A stretch of 64,000 nt of DNA from Scytolyngbya sp. HA4215-MV1 (GCA_019359045.1 JAHHIA010000001.1:1-64000), one strand, 5' to 3'. Positions 18,544-26,179 are shown, numbered from the stretch's first letter. Notes: generated by a model from the letters alone, not told the origin. Program-made: numbers and translations.

Positions 18544-19445
18544 CTGATTACTCCCAAACCTTCAAGAAGCGATAGGCTTCACGTTCATTTAAAGAACTTG
18601 TGTACAGCATTGAGTCATGAGGATAATCTCCATTCATTTCGGAGGGCTGGCTTGCGACAGAGTTGGAAAATTTCCATCTAGCCAATTTATATCCAGAAAG
18701 TTTCTCGAAAGTAGCGAGAAGACCTCAAATTAAACCCAAAATTTATAAGGTCTTAAAGACCGGATTATCATCATTCAAGAAATTAACTTTTTATTTGCTT
18801 GGTGAGGGGTTTCACCCATCACCCCCTTGAGATTGGCTACCATAAAATCATATTTTTGACTCAGTTATTTAGACATCCGGAAAACAACTGAGTTCCCATG
18901 AATTAAGGGGTTAAGCCCCTCATTAAACAGTTGATTTTACGTAGTTTTCATTTAATTCATCTTAAAAAGTACATTGAAGGCTAATAGTACGATCTCTCCC
19001 ATGAGGGGTCTCACCCCCTATTTTTTGGATTAAATTTTTCAATATTTCTCAATGGTTAATGCTTATTTTTAGATCCCGTGGTGATTGAGAAGCTTAAATA
19101 GTATGATTGTTTTAGTGAGGGGTATTACCCTTTATTGTAGCTAGCCTAACTTCGTTATGATGCCATTTTTACTGATAGCTTCCTCGATTTCGTAGAAGTT
19201 CTACTAAGAGAATGCTTGGAGCTTTGAAATGGTTTTTGCAATGTGGTGGTTTGGATAAGACATCTCTGTTCTTGAAAATCTTTGTACGAGGCTAAGCCTC
19301 GCAGCCAGTTTAGATGATGGGGCAACTGATCAGCCTTATAGGGTGGACAAATTTGTACGTTGCTCAGTCTTCTAAGCCCTGAGTGATTTGCTGGTATCAC
19401 GACCTTACAGAACATTGGCAATCTGATAAAGGATTTGGGTGAAGT
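18544..19445. repeat. Spacer with four palindromic RTGAGGGG...ACCC elements
   Basis: This 0.9 kb AT-rich stretch has no gene. It carries four short imperfect palindromes of the form RTGAGGGG-N-ACCC: near 18803 (GTGAGGGGTTTCACCC), 18901-18925 on the minus strand (ATGAGGGGCTTAACCCC), 19001 (ATGAGGGGTCTCACCCCC) and 19115 (GTGAGGGGTATTACCC). They are spaced roughly 100 bases apart. The remaining sequence shows no matching similarity. They may be regulator sites or a small dispersed repeat; see findings. Confidence 0.6.
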
Positions 19446-21722
19446 ATGCAGTGGTTGGTTGCAGACGATTCTATGGATAACAAACTACCTGCTAAGAAGA
19501 TTTTGGTGTTGGCAGCCAACCCTCAGGGGCTTTCGTCGCTTCGGTTGGAGCGAGAAGTCCAGGAGATTGGCGAAGGGTTGCAGCGATCGCGACAAGCCGT
19601 TCCCTTTGTTCTAGAACATCGCTGGGCAGTGCGTCCTAGGGATTTACGTCGAGCACTGCAAGAAGTGCAACCCCAGGTTGTTCACTTTTGCGGGTTTGGT
19701 GCGCAGTCGGTGGGTTTGGCGTTAGAGGATATTAATGCGCAGGTACAGATTATTCGATCAGAAGCGCTATCGGCACTGTTTGGACTGTTTGAAGACCAGA
19801 TTGAATGCGTGCTGCTAAGTGGTTGCTATTCCGATAGCCAGGCGGAGACGATCTCAAAGCATATTCACTATGTGATTGGGATTCGTCCCGATGTGGGGGC
19901 AGCGGCGGCGATCGAATTTTCAGTTGCCTTTTATGATGCTTTGGGGATTGGTAAATCGATTGAATATGCTTATCGTCTGGGATGTAGTGCGATCGCCTTG
20001 GCAGGGGTTGCTAACCATTTGATGCCTGTGCTGCGACAAAAACGTGCTTCCGAGCCTGGAAATTCTACGACATCGGCAGTTTCAACTTTGCCCGATTCCC
20101 GATCGCTCCCGACAATTCCTTCGCCCGTTCCTACTATAACGACCTCTAAGCAGGCGCATGTTTTTATTAGCTATCGTAGCCAGGAACCAGATGCCAGTCT
20201 GGCTCAGGCATTTTATCGAGGGTTGCAGGCAGCAGGACACCCAGCATTTATGGCAGGCGAATCAATTCGCTTAGGTGAAAATTGGTCGCAACGGGTGGAC
20301 GAAGAACTGGACAAGGCGGATTATTTTTTGCTGTTGCTGTCGCCGTTGTCAGCAACGAGTGAGATGGTGACCGAGGAAGTACGCCGCGCTAGAGAATTAC
20401 GCGATCGGCGGGCTGACCATAAACCATTGATTTTGCCAATTCGAGTCAATCTGCCCTGGGATGCTATTTTAAATTACGATTTGCGTGGCTATCTCAACCG
20501 CATTCAGCAACGAGAATGGAAGACACCAGAAGATACAAAAAATATTCTACAAGAGATATTAGCCTTGTTGAATCCAGCCCGACAGGCAGAACTGTTTCAG
20601 CAAAGCCTGTCTGAAACGAAGATCGAGCCGCCTTCGGTTTTCTCGCCACCCCCATCACTCAATCCCCCCGTCCCCCATGCTCCTCCTTCCCCGGTGGCAG
20701 AGCCGGAACTGCCCGGTGGGCAAGTGGATATGAGTTCTCTGTTTTATGTGGAGCGTCCGCCCGTCGAGGCTAATTGTGAAGAGGCGATCGCGCTGCCCGG
20801 TGCCCTGATCCGCATCAAAGCTCCCCGACAAATGGGTAAAACCTCACTACTGTCTCGGATCTTGCAGCAAGCGAAGGAATTGGATCACAGGACTGTGCCA
20901 CTGAGCTTTCAGTTGGCAGATGCGTTGGTGTTTACCGATTTAGATAAATTCTTACGCTGGTTTTGTGCCAGCGTAGGGCGGCGGTTGAAGCTAGCAAATC
21001 GTCTCTCTGAGTATTGGGATGATATTTTTGGTAGTAAAGATAATTGCACGGCTTATTTTGAAGACTATTTGTTAGCAGAGATTTCTAATCCTCTAACGTT
21101 GGGCTTGGATGAGGTGGATTGTGTGTTTCAGCATCCCCAAATTGCCGCCGATTTTTTGGGACTGTTGCGAGCGTGGCATGAGAACTCGAAAAGCCGCGAA
21201 CTTTGGAAAAAGCTACGATTGGTGATTGTTCACTCGACTGAAGTGTATATTCCACTGAATATTAATCAGTCGCCGTTTAATGTAGGATTGCCGATCGAAC
21301 TGCCAGAATTTACTGCGGCGCAGGTACTGGATCTGGCGCAACGGCATGGGCTGAACTGGGTCAGTGATGAAGTAACTCAGCTCATGCAGGTAGTAGGAGG
21401 ACATCCTTACCTGGTGCGGGTGGCGCTCTATTACATTACCCGTGGAGAAACCACACTGAAGCAATTGATTGAATCTGCACCGACAGAAGCGGGACTCTAC
21501 AGCGATCATTTGCGTCGTCATTTGTGGAATCTGGAACAGCGCCCAGAGTTGATCCATGCGATTCACAAGGTGATGACTTCTCATGAACCTGTGCGGTTGG
21601 AGTCGGTACAGGCGTTTCAATTGCACAGTATGGGCTTGATTCATCTTCAGGGTAATGAGGTGGTGCCACGTTGTGATTTGTATCGACAATATTTTTACGA
21701 TCGTTTGGGGCGATCGACATAG
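19446..21722 (+). CDS. Caspase-like (CHAT/EACC1-type) - TIR - AAA-like ATPase fusion
   Basis: The 758-residue protein has three parts. Residues about 17-195 match caspase-like EACC1/CHAT domains: KKILVLAANP, VVHFCGFGAQSVGLALED and CVLLSGCYSDSQAETISKH. The candidate Cys127 is present, but the catalytic His of the usual HFSGHG motif is Phe84 here. Residues about 237-370 are a TIR domain (VFISYRSQEPDASLAQAFY, GESIRLGENW) with Glu311 in SEMVTEEV at the position of the NADase glutamate. Residues about 430-745 are a PF14516-type ATPase with Walker A variant APRQMGKTSLL and TLGLDEVDCVF. The TIR-AAA arrangement is known from cyanobacteria; the caspase-like extension and its lost His are notable. A start at ATG 19473 is also possible. 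It is soluble and probably a signalling or defence protein. Confidence 0.88.
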   Translation: MQWLVADDSMDNKLPAKKILVLAANPQGLSSLRLEREVQEIGEGLQRSRQAVPFVLEHRWAVRPRDLRRALQEVQPQVVHFCGFGAQSVGLALEDINAQVQIIRSEALSALFGLFEDQIECVLLSGCYSDSQAETISKHIHYVIGIRPDVGAAAAIEFSVAFYDALGIGKSIEYAYRLGCSAIALAGVANHLMPVLRQKRASEPGNSTTSAVSTLPDSRSLPTIPSPVPTITTSKQAHVFISYRSQEPDASLAQAFYRGLQAAGHPAFMAGESIRLGENWSQRVDEELDKADYFLLLLSPLSATSEMVTEEVRRARELRDRRADHKPLILPIRVNLPWDAILNYDLRGYLNRIQQREWKTPEDTKNILQEILALLNPARQAELFQQSLSETKIEPPSVFSPPPSLNPPVPHAPPSPVAEPELPGGQVDMSSLFYVERPPVEANCEEAIALPGALIRIKAPRQMGKTSLLSRILQQAKELDHRTVPLSFQLADALVFTDLDKFLRWFCASVGRRLKLANRLSEYWDDIFGSKDNCTAYFEDYLLAEISNPLTLGLDEVDCVFQHPQIAADFLGLLRAWHENSKSRELWKKLRLVIVHSTEVYIPLNINQSPFNVGLPIELPEFTAAQVLDLAQRHGLNWVSDEVTQLMQVVGGHPYLVRVALYYITRGETTLKQLIESAPTEAGLYSDHLRRHLWNLEQRPELIHAIHKVMTSHEPVRLESVQAFQLHSMGLIHLQGNEVVPRCDLYRQYFYDRLGRST

Positions 21723-21910
21723 AGCAATTCGGCAAGTAACTTCCTGAGAATGTTTTCCTGGAAAAGAACCAATTTAAACCCGATCGCACCGTCTATCCAA
21801 GCTGTTAACCAGAGCACCTGGCGTAAGTTGCCCCTGGGAGTGGATGAAGCAACCGACGAAATCTTGGCGGCAGTGGCAACAACCAATGATTTTCATGATG
21901 GATGGAGTAT
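21723..21910. other. Left flank of the IS1-type element
   Basis: These 188 bases lie between the CHAT-TIR-AAA stop and the left inverted repeat. A plus-strand frame from ATG 21750 (MFSWKRTNLNPIAPSIQAV and onward to DFHDGWSI) runs into the element. It may be the start of a gene truncated by the insertion, but I cannot match it to a family or join it to the right flank. Confidence 0.35.
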
Positions 21911-21928
21911 AGTGATGCATAGTAATGT

Positions 21929-22342
21929 TTAAGAACGTAGAGAGGCGTTGTAATGATGCACGAAATGCCAAATTGCCCCGATGTGGTTACTCAATTTTTT
22001 GGAGAACGACAAGGTTTCACGAACTAAGCGCCCTACTCGCTGCCGTAAGGTATTGTTGAATCGCTCAATGTAACTGGTTTTCCCCGTTTCTTTGCCCACT
22101 GCTCGATGGCGCTTGCTGGGTAGCACTTGCTCATAAGCTTCCCAGAAATCGGTGTAACAGATCGCGCATTGACGATAAACGGCCGGTAAAGATTGCCAAA
22201 GCCCCTTTGCTCCTTGTCGAGAACGTGACCCTACAAATACCCCTACAATCTCACGACTATCCGCATCAATGGCCAACCAGACCCATTGTTTGTTTGCTTT
22301 AGAGCCAACAAAGGACCACATCTCATCAAGTTGAATCGTCAA
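21929..22342 (-). CDS. insB: IS1-family transposase catalytic part (InsB-like)
   Basis: This 137-residue frame has the IS1 DDE core: QLDEMWSFVGSKANKQWVW with the first Asp, CYTDFWEAYEQVLP with the second, and TSYIERFNNTLRQRVGRLVR with the Glu. The catalytic residues are intact. Translation would normally require a -1 frameshift from the upstream insA-like frame at the A7C run. The protein cuts and joins the element ends. Because the insA part carries an extra frame break just upstream of the slip site, the fusion transposase is probably not made. Confidence 0.85.
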   Translation of the reverse strand: MTIQLDEMWSFVGSKANKQWVWLAIDADSREIVGVFVGSRSRQGAKGLWQSLPAVYRQCAICYTDFWEAYEQVLPSKRHRAVGKETGKTSYIERFNNTLRQRVGRLVRETLSFSKKLSNHIGAIWHFVHHYNASLRS

Positions 22343-22355
22343 CCGTCTTGTTTTT

Positions 22356-22634
22356 TTAGGGTGACTTCAATGGTTTGCAGCGTTTGGTAAACTTTTGATT
22401 GACATATAGTTGCAACCACCGTTTAGAAACACCTGTCACTCGTGCAATCGCTGCCAGTGCTAGGCGTTCGAGCAACAACTTATCAATCAGTTGGCGAGTG
22501 GTTTCATCAATCGGTTGTCGGGTTGCCCCCTCGACAAACTGCCGTCCACAGTCTTGGCAGCGGAATCGTGGTTTACCGTAATGGGTACGTCCGTATTTAA
22601 TGATTTGAGAAGATTGGCACTTAGGGCAGTTCAT
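22356..22634 (-). pseudogene. insA: IS1-family InsA-like protein, frame broken near its end
   Basis: The 92-residue frame begins MNCPKCQSSQIIKYGRTHYG with a zinc ribbon (CPKC and CQDC) and continues with a helix-turn-helix region LLLERLALAAIARVTGVSKR. It binds the element ends and forms the N-terminal part of the fusion transposase. After VNQK the frame runs into FTKRCKPLKSP and stops, whereas a neighbouring frame reads VYQTLQTIEVTLKKQ, which is what IS1 relatives encode. A one-base loss before GTTTAC therefore seems to have broken the gene before the slippery run. Confidence 0.75.
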
Positions 22635-22684
22635 CGATCTGGTTGTAATGCTTGATGCTCCTAGTTTATTAAATTACCATTACT

Positions 22685-23116
22685 ATGCATTACTACCACG
22701 AGATTTTGTCGTTGGTGGGCGTACCGCTGTTTCGCAATGCGATCGGGGGTGATGCCGCCGCCCAACAACGCAGTATTGCGATCGCCGATTTGCAAGTCAA
22801 AGTTGCCGAGGTGGAGAACAAGCGCGGTGACCTGGCGGCACAAATCCAGGAACAGGTGATTTTGCAAGTGTTGGATTTTGACCAGTTTCGCCGCGAGTTT
22901 CAGGTGAGTCAGGAGGTGGCGAAGCGGGAAGTGTTGCGGCAAAAGATAAGGGAGATTGACTATCGCTTGGCGGTGGGGAGTCAGGATACGGTGAGTTATT
23001 TGGGCAGTTTGTCAATGTTGGATCAGCAGAAGGCACAAGCGTTTCGAGCCTGGGCCAAGGTGCGATCGCAGTTGGCACGGGTAAAGCTGCTGGTGTTGGG
23101 CACAGAGGATGGCTAG
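22685..23116 (+). pseudogene. 5'-truncated gene, coiled-coil fragment (efflux/TolC-like guess)
   Basis: A frame of 143 codons begins with an ATG that lies inside the right inverted repeat of the IS1-type element, so the natural start has been lost. The protein begins HYYHEILSLVGVPLFRNAIG and is mostly helical and charged (VAEVENKRGDLAAQIQEQV, VSQEVAKREVLRQKIREIDY). It ends QLARVKLLVLGTEDG. The helical pattern resembles the C-terminal part of TolC-like or other coiled-coil proteins, but I cannot assign it firmly. The last 60 bases occur again at 23471-23527. Confidence 0.55.
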
Positions 23117-23169
23117 CATGGGTTGAATCAATGTACGCTGGAGTCTAGATTTCTCAATTGTGTGATGCC

Positions 23170-23448
23170 ATGTCTAGAGTGAGTGTTGAGGAAGCGGCTC
23201 GTAACTTCAAAGCCCTGTTGGAACAAGTTGCGAGAGGAGAAGAGGTGATTGTCGTCGAGCAAGATTAGGAAGTGGCTCGGCTGGTTCCGCCTCGATCAAA
23301 AGAGCAATGGTTGAGTAGTACCAGGGCTTTTCGAGGTACTTTGCAGGTGAAGGGGGAGCCTTTGAGTGCAACTGTTATGAAGGCGCGGCAAGGTGCAATT
23401 GTTGGAGCCGTTGATTGCATCCTAGAAGCGCCATGCTGGATGGGTTAA
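23170..23448 (+). pseudogene. Phd/YefM-type antitoxin with an internal amber codon
   Basis: From ATG 23170 the frame reads MSRVSVEEAARNFKALLEQV, then ARGEEVIVVEQD, then TAG at 23266-23268 (codon 33), and continues EVARLVPPRSKEQWLSSTRA to a TAA at 23446. The sequence on both sides of the amber codon is the standard Phd/YefM antitoxin N-terminus and its continuation, so the stop is a nonsense mutation. The end after KARQ drifts from the family. No PIN-domain toxin gene follows. The module is dead or reduced to a 32-residue DNA-binding peptide. Confidence 0.8.
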
Positions 23449-23470
23449 AGTTTCAGTCGTGAGTTTTGAC

Positions 23471-23527
23471 GAGGTGCGATCGCAGTTGGCGCGGGTGAAG
23501 TTGCTGGTGTTGGGAGTAGAAGAATAG
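23471..23527 (+). repeat. Second copy of the truncated gene's 3' end
   Basis: About 57 bases repeat the last 60 bases of the fragment at 23057-23116, with the shared core GGTGCGATCGCAGTTGGC and a few substitutions. In frame it reads EVRSQLARVKLLVLGVEE and a stop. It places the decayed antitoxin between two copies of the same gene end, as expected after a duplication followed by insertion or deletion. Confidence 0.75.
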
Positions 23528-23530
23528 CGC

Positions 23531-23758
23531 TCAAGCTGCCTCACCAGGCGAAACAACCTGCGCCTGAAATTGCTTTGCTTCCTCTGCTTCCATTTCCGCC
23601 AGGGTGGCAGCCCAGTCTGCTAACTGACGAGCAATATTGGCTCGACGAACAGGATTTTTTTCCTTTAACAGTGCCAAACTTTCCGAGTAGACCACATAGC
23701 GGTACTCTACAATCGACCCCGGTGGGACTGCACAATCTGCCAAATTCGTGTCAGTCAT
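23531..23758 (-). CDS. Hypothetical protein, 75 residues
   Basis: The frame starts MTDTNLADCAVPPGSIVEYR and ends in an Ala/Glu/Gln-rich helix (AATLAEMEAEEAKQFQAQV). It overlaps the upstream gene by ATGA, a sign of translational coupling in a two-gene unit. There is no signal peptide or known motif. Its position between pseudogenes makes expression uncertain, but the overlap and open frame support it as real. Confidence 0.55.
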   Translation of the reverse strand: MTDTNLADCAVPPGSIVEYRYVVYSESLALLKEKNPVRRANIARQLADWAATLAEMEAEEAKQFQAQVVSPGEAA

Positions 23759-24078
23759 GGTAGCTCATTCACCTCAGTTTCAATCGTGGAAAGCTGACGC
23801 TCAGGCTCATTATAGTTGAAACGAACTCCAAAGATAGTCTTCTCAGAAAGCACGGCATCGCATCTTGCTTCGGTAGGGGAAAGGTCAGGATGTCGGGCAA
23901 TGATGGTATAGCGACCAGGGGGGATCTCTTGAAAAACGGCGGCGGCGGTTTGAAGGGTTACGGGACGCTGAGCCTGAAAACGCCCGTCATGAGTCAGGAG
24001 TATCACGATGAGTTCTCCATGGATGGAACTCATAACGAATCCATTTTGGTTCCGAATTACAACATAGATATCAGCCAT
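23755..24078 (-). CDS. Hypothetical protein, 107 residues
   Basis: The frame begins MADIYVVIRNQNGFVMSSIH and continues GELIVILLTHDGRFQAQRPV, then IPPGRYTIIARHPDLSPTEA. The run of beta strands and the PPGRYTIIARHP pattern suggest a small carboxypeptidase-regulatory-like or Ig-like fold, but I do not recognise a family. It is the first gene of a pair that overlaps by ATGA with the 75-residue protein. Confidence 0.6.
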   Translation of the reverse strand: MADIYVVIRNQNGFVMSSIHGELIVILLTHDGRFQAQRPVTLQTAAAVFQEIPPGRYTIIARHPDLSPTEARCDAVLSEKTIFGVRFNYNEPERQLSTIETEVNELP

Positions 24079-24187
24079 TGACTCAATATACTACTGAGTG
24101 TTGCTGATTCCTGATGTCTTACTATCACCGCGTTGGGTGTCTTGCGAGATATTAACCTGACAATAGAAGACATGCATGATGATGTAG

Positions 24188-24520
24188 ATGATGTAGGGTG
24201 CTGTTAGCGTCAGCGTAACGCACCAATTGCCTGTTAGCGTCAGCGTAACGCACCAATTGCCTGTCGCTGATGCGTTACGGCTGTCGCCTAACGCATCCTA
24301 CGCAATCTATTACCAAATAACTTCCAGCCGATCGTCCACTTCACCCGATGCATGATCCAAATAAACAGTAGATGATGTAGGGTGCTGTTAGCGTCAGCGT
24401 AACGCACCAATTGCCTGTCGCTGATGCGTTACGGCTGTCGCCGAACGCATCCTACGCAATCTATTACCAAATAACTTCCAGCCGATCGTCCATTTCAATC
24501 GATGCATGATCCAAACAAAC
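24188..24520. repeat. Tandemly duplicated palindromic repeat segment
   Basis: Two copies of a segment begin GATGATGTAGGGTGCTGTTA at 24188 and again at 24371. Each contains the palindromic repeat with GCGTCAGCGTAACGCACCAA and GATGCGTTACGGCTGTCGCC, followed by ACGCAATCTATTACCAAATA and part of the glycosyltransferase 3' coding sequence. The first copy has one extra internal 35-base unit, making it about 183 against about 150 bases. Repeats of the type GTAGGATGCGTTAGGCG are widely dispersed between genes in filamentous cyanobacteria. Confidence 0.85.
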
Positions 24521-25311
24521 TGAAGCTTCTCCTTGAGCGTGGGTAACTGCTCATCTCGTGCAACGTTGCAAAAGAACTGCCAGCCCATTGGCAAAAAACT
24601 AACGGTGGGTAGACTCTCGCCCCTCAACTCGCCCAGCGTGATCTGTGCCTGGGTCTGCCGTCGTACCTTTGCCAGTAGCGCGGCTAGGGTTACCCGTGCG
24701 GGATGATGCACGATCGCGCCTTCTGCATACCTCACCTCAAACCCGGAAGCTGCAACCCGCTGTCCCCATTCCTTATCGCCCAGGTTGAGTAACCGTTCCT
24801 CAAATCCCCCCACTTGCTCAAACACCGATCGACGGGTGAAGAGATTGGCTCCAGCGGCATAGCGATCGCGCTGCACATAGACTGCCTGTTGCAAATAGCA
24901 AACCGAATCGGCATATTCAACCGGGGTGGGGCGATCACCCTGGCAGAAGAACTGAATCACACCACCGATGATACCTGCGTCAGAATTCGCCAGCAGCGAT
25001 CGCACCCCTTCAGCCAACCACTCACGATCGGGAATGCAATCGGCATCGGTGAAGGCAATACATTTACCCCTGGCAAGGCTCAAGCCCCGGTTACGGGCTG
25101 CATTATTTCCTGGCTTCGCTTCTGTCGTGTATTGCACATTGGCAAACTGTTGAACGATCGATGAGATATCTTCGGTGCTGTTGTTGTCTACCACAATCAC
25201 CTCATAGCTTTAGTAGGGATAGGTTTGGTAGTAGAGCGCCTGGAGGCAGGTTTGCAGACGAGTGCGATCGTTCTGTACCGGGATAATGACGGAGACAAAA
25301 GGGGTTTCCAT
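24394..25311 (-). pseudogene. Family 2 glycosyltransferase with an internal ochre codon
   Basis: The full reading frame starts at ATG 25311 and reads METPFVSVIIPVQNDRTRLQ, then TCLQALYYQTYPY, then TAA at 25210-25212 (codon 34), then SYEVIVVDNNSTEDI. Both sides match the GT-A N-terminus, so a nonsense codon splits the gene. The rest is intact: nucleotide-sugar motif CIAFTDADCIPDREW, GGFEERLLNLGDKEWGQRV and HHPARVT. An internal start at 25200 would give 268 residues lacking the first beta strand. The last 25 or so residues (RLRRMRSATAVTHQRQAIGA) are encoded by the palindromic repeat. The gene begins only a few bases beyond a terminator and has no clear ribosome site. Confidence 0.82.
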
Positions 25312-25313
25312 CT

Positions 25314-25338
25314 AAAAAAAGGAGGTCGTTTGACCTCC
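25314..25338 (-). terminator. Intrinsic terminator of the secreted-protein gene
   Basis: Read on the minus strand, GGAGGTC and GACCTCC form a seven-pair stem with a four-base loop (25321-25338) followed by seven T (25314-25320). It sits about 40 bases past the stop of the upstream gene and its T-run abuts the glycosyltransferase start. Confidence 0.88.
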
Positions 25339-25378
25339 CCTTGCATTTCCGTAACCTCTTAGAAGACGAACCGGGAGA

Positions 25379-25996
25379 CTAACTGCCAGAGAGCCAATCG
25401 GCAGGGTAGTAGACGATACCGTTGCGACAGATGGGTGCACCTTTTTGGGTCAGGGTGGAGATTTCGGCGGGGGCTGCGCCATTGATGCCTACTTGGGTGG
25501 TGGGAAGATGATTGAACCGGGCATTGGGTTTGATCAGAGCAAAGCCACAGGCGTTGGCGCGGACTTTGCGAGTGCCGTCTTCTTGGGTTTCAATGGCGTA
25601 GTAATTGTTGGGGGTTTTGCCTACGACGATGACGGAACCATCGTAGGTTCTAAAGTTATTGGGGCGCGGTTCGCTGAAGGAACCGTTGGAGCAGGGTGGT
25701 AAAAGTTGTTGACTCAGGGTTGTGGTGTCAATACTGGTGCCATCGACTTTGATGGTGCCAGAGAGGGGAACGCCATTGGTGCCACGCACGGTGACAGCAC
25801 CACAGGCATTGGCACGAGCGGAGCCTGTGCGGGGGGTGCCGGGGTAGGTGAGCAGGACTTCTTGCTGTGCTGACAAGCCGGTAATGAAAATGTTGTTTTC
25901 GCTATCCCGATAAGGGGCAGCAAAGGCAGGTAGGGCACTGAGGATCAGGGCACCGAATGAGACTCCCGCGATCGCGCGTTTGAGGGTCTTTTGCAT
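25379..25996 (-). CDS. Hypothetical secreted protein
   Basis: The ATG at 25996 follows AAAGGAA and gives 205 residues. Residues 1-27 are a signal peptide (MQKTLKRAIAGVSFGALILS, cleavage after AFA). The mature protein has two similar halves, each with the motif VRANACG or ARANACG (SARANACGAVTVRGTNG and KVRANACGFALIKPN) and a later PPCSNG or PICRNG, so it looks like an internal duplication with four conserved cysteines. It should be exported and disulfide-bonded. I do not recognise the family. A clear terminator follows. Confidence 0.72.
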   Translation of the reverse strand: MQKTLKRAIAGVSFGALILSALPAFAAPYRDSENNIFITGLSAQQEVLLTYPGTPRTGSARANACGAVTVRGTNGVPLSGTIKVDGTSIDTTTLSQQLLPPCSNGSFSEPRPNNFRTYDGSVIVVGKTPNNYYAIETQEDGTRKVRANACGFALIKPNARFNHLPTTQVGINGAAPAEISTLTQKGAPICRNGIVYYPADWLSGS

Positions 25997-26100
25997 AGAT
26001 TTCCTTTGAAGAAAGGGGTCAGTGTTTACGGTTTGATTGGGAACCTTCAAGCTTTACTGACCAATGGCTGAGGCGTGCATCAAGGGAAATACGGAAGTTT

Positions 26101-26144
26101 GGGGAGATGGGGAGAGAGGGATGGGGCGAGGGAGGGATGGGGAG
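26101..26144 (+). other. G-rich tract with G-quadruplex potential
   Basis: Runs GGGG, GGGG, GGG, GGGG, GGG, GGG and GGGG occur within 44 bases on the plus strand, separated by one to five bases. This fits a G-quadruplex motif 36 bases upstream of the Rpn-like gene start. Confidence 0.5.
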
Positions 26145-26179
26145 TACAATTGAACGGGTGAGATGGGGGTGGCTTGGGG

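Larger units (their letters stand above)
21910..22695 (-). mobile_element. IS1-family insertion sequence, probably inactive
   Basis: Terminal inverted repeats TAGTGATGCATAGTAATG (21910-21927) and its near-perfect complement at 22678-22695 (one mismatch in 18) bound a 786-base element, close to the 768 bases of IS1. It encodes insA- and insB-like frames on the minus strand and has an A7C run (plus-strand coordinates about 22352-22359), the kind of slippery site IS1 uses for a programmed -1 frameshift. I see no matching target duplication at the two edges, so the flanks may have been rearranged. Confidence 0.85.
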
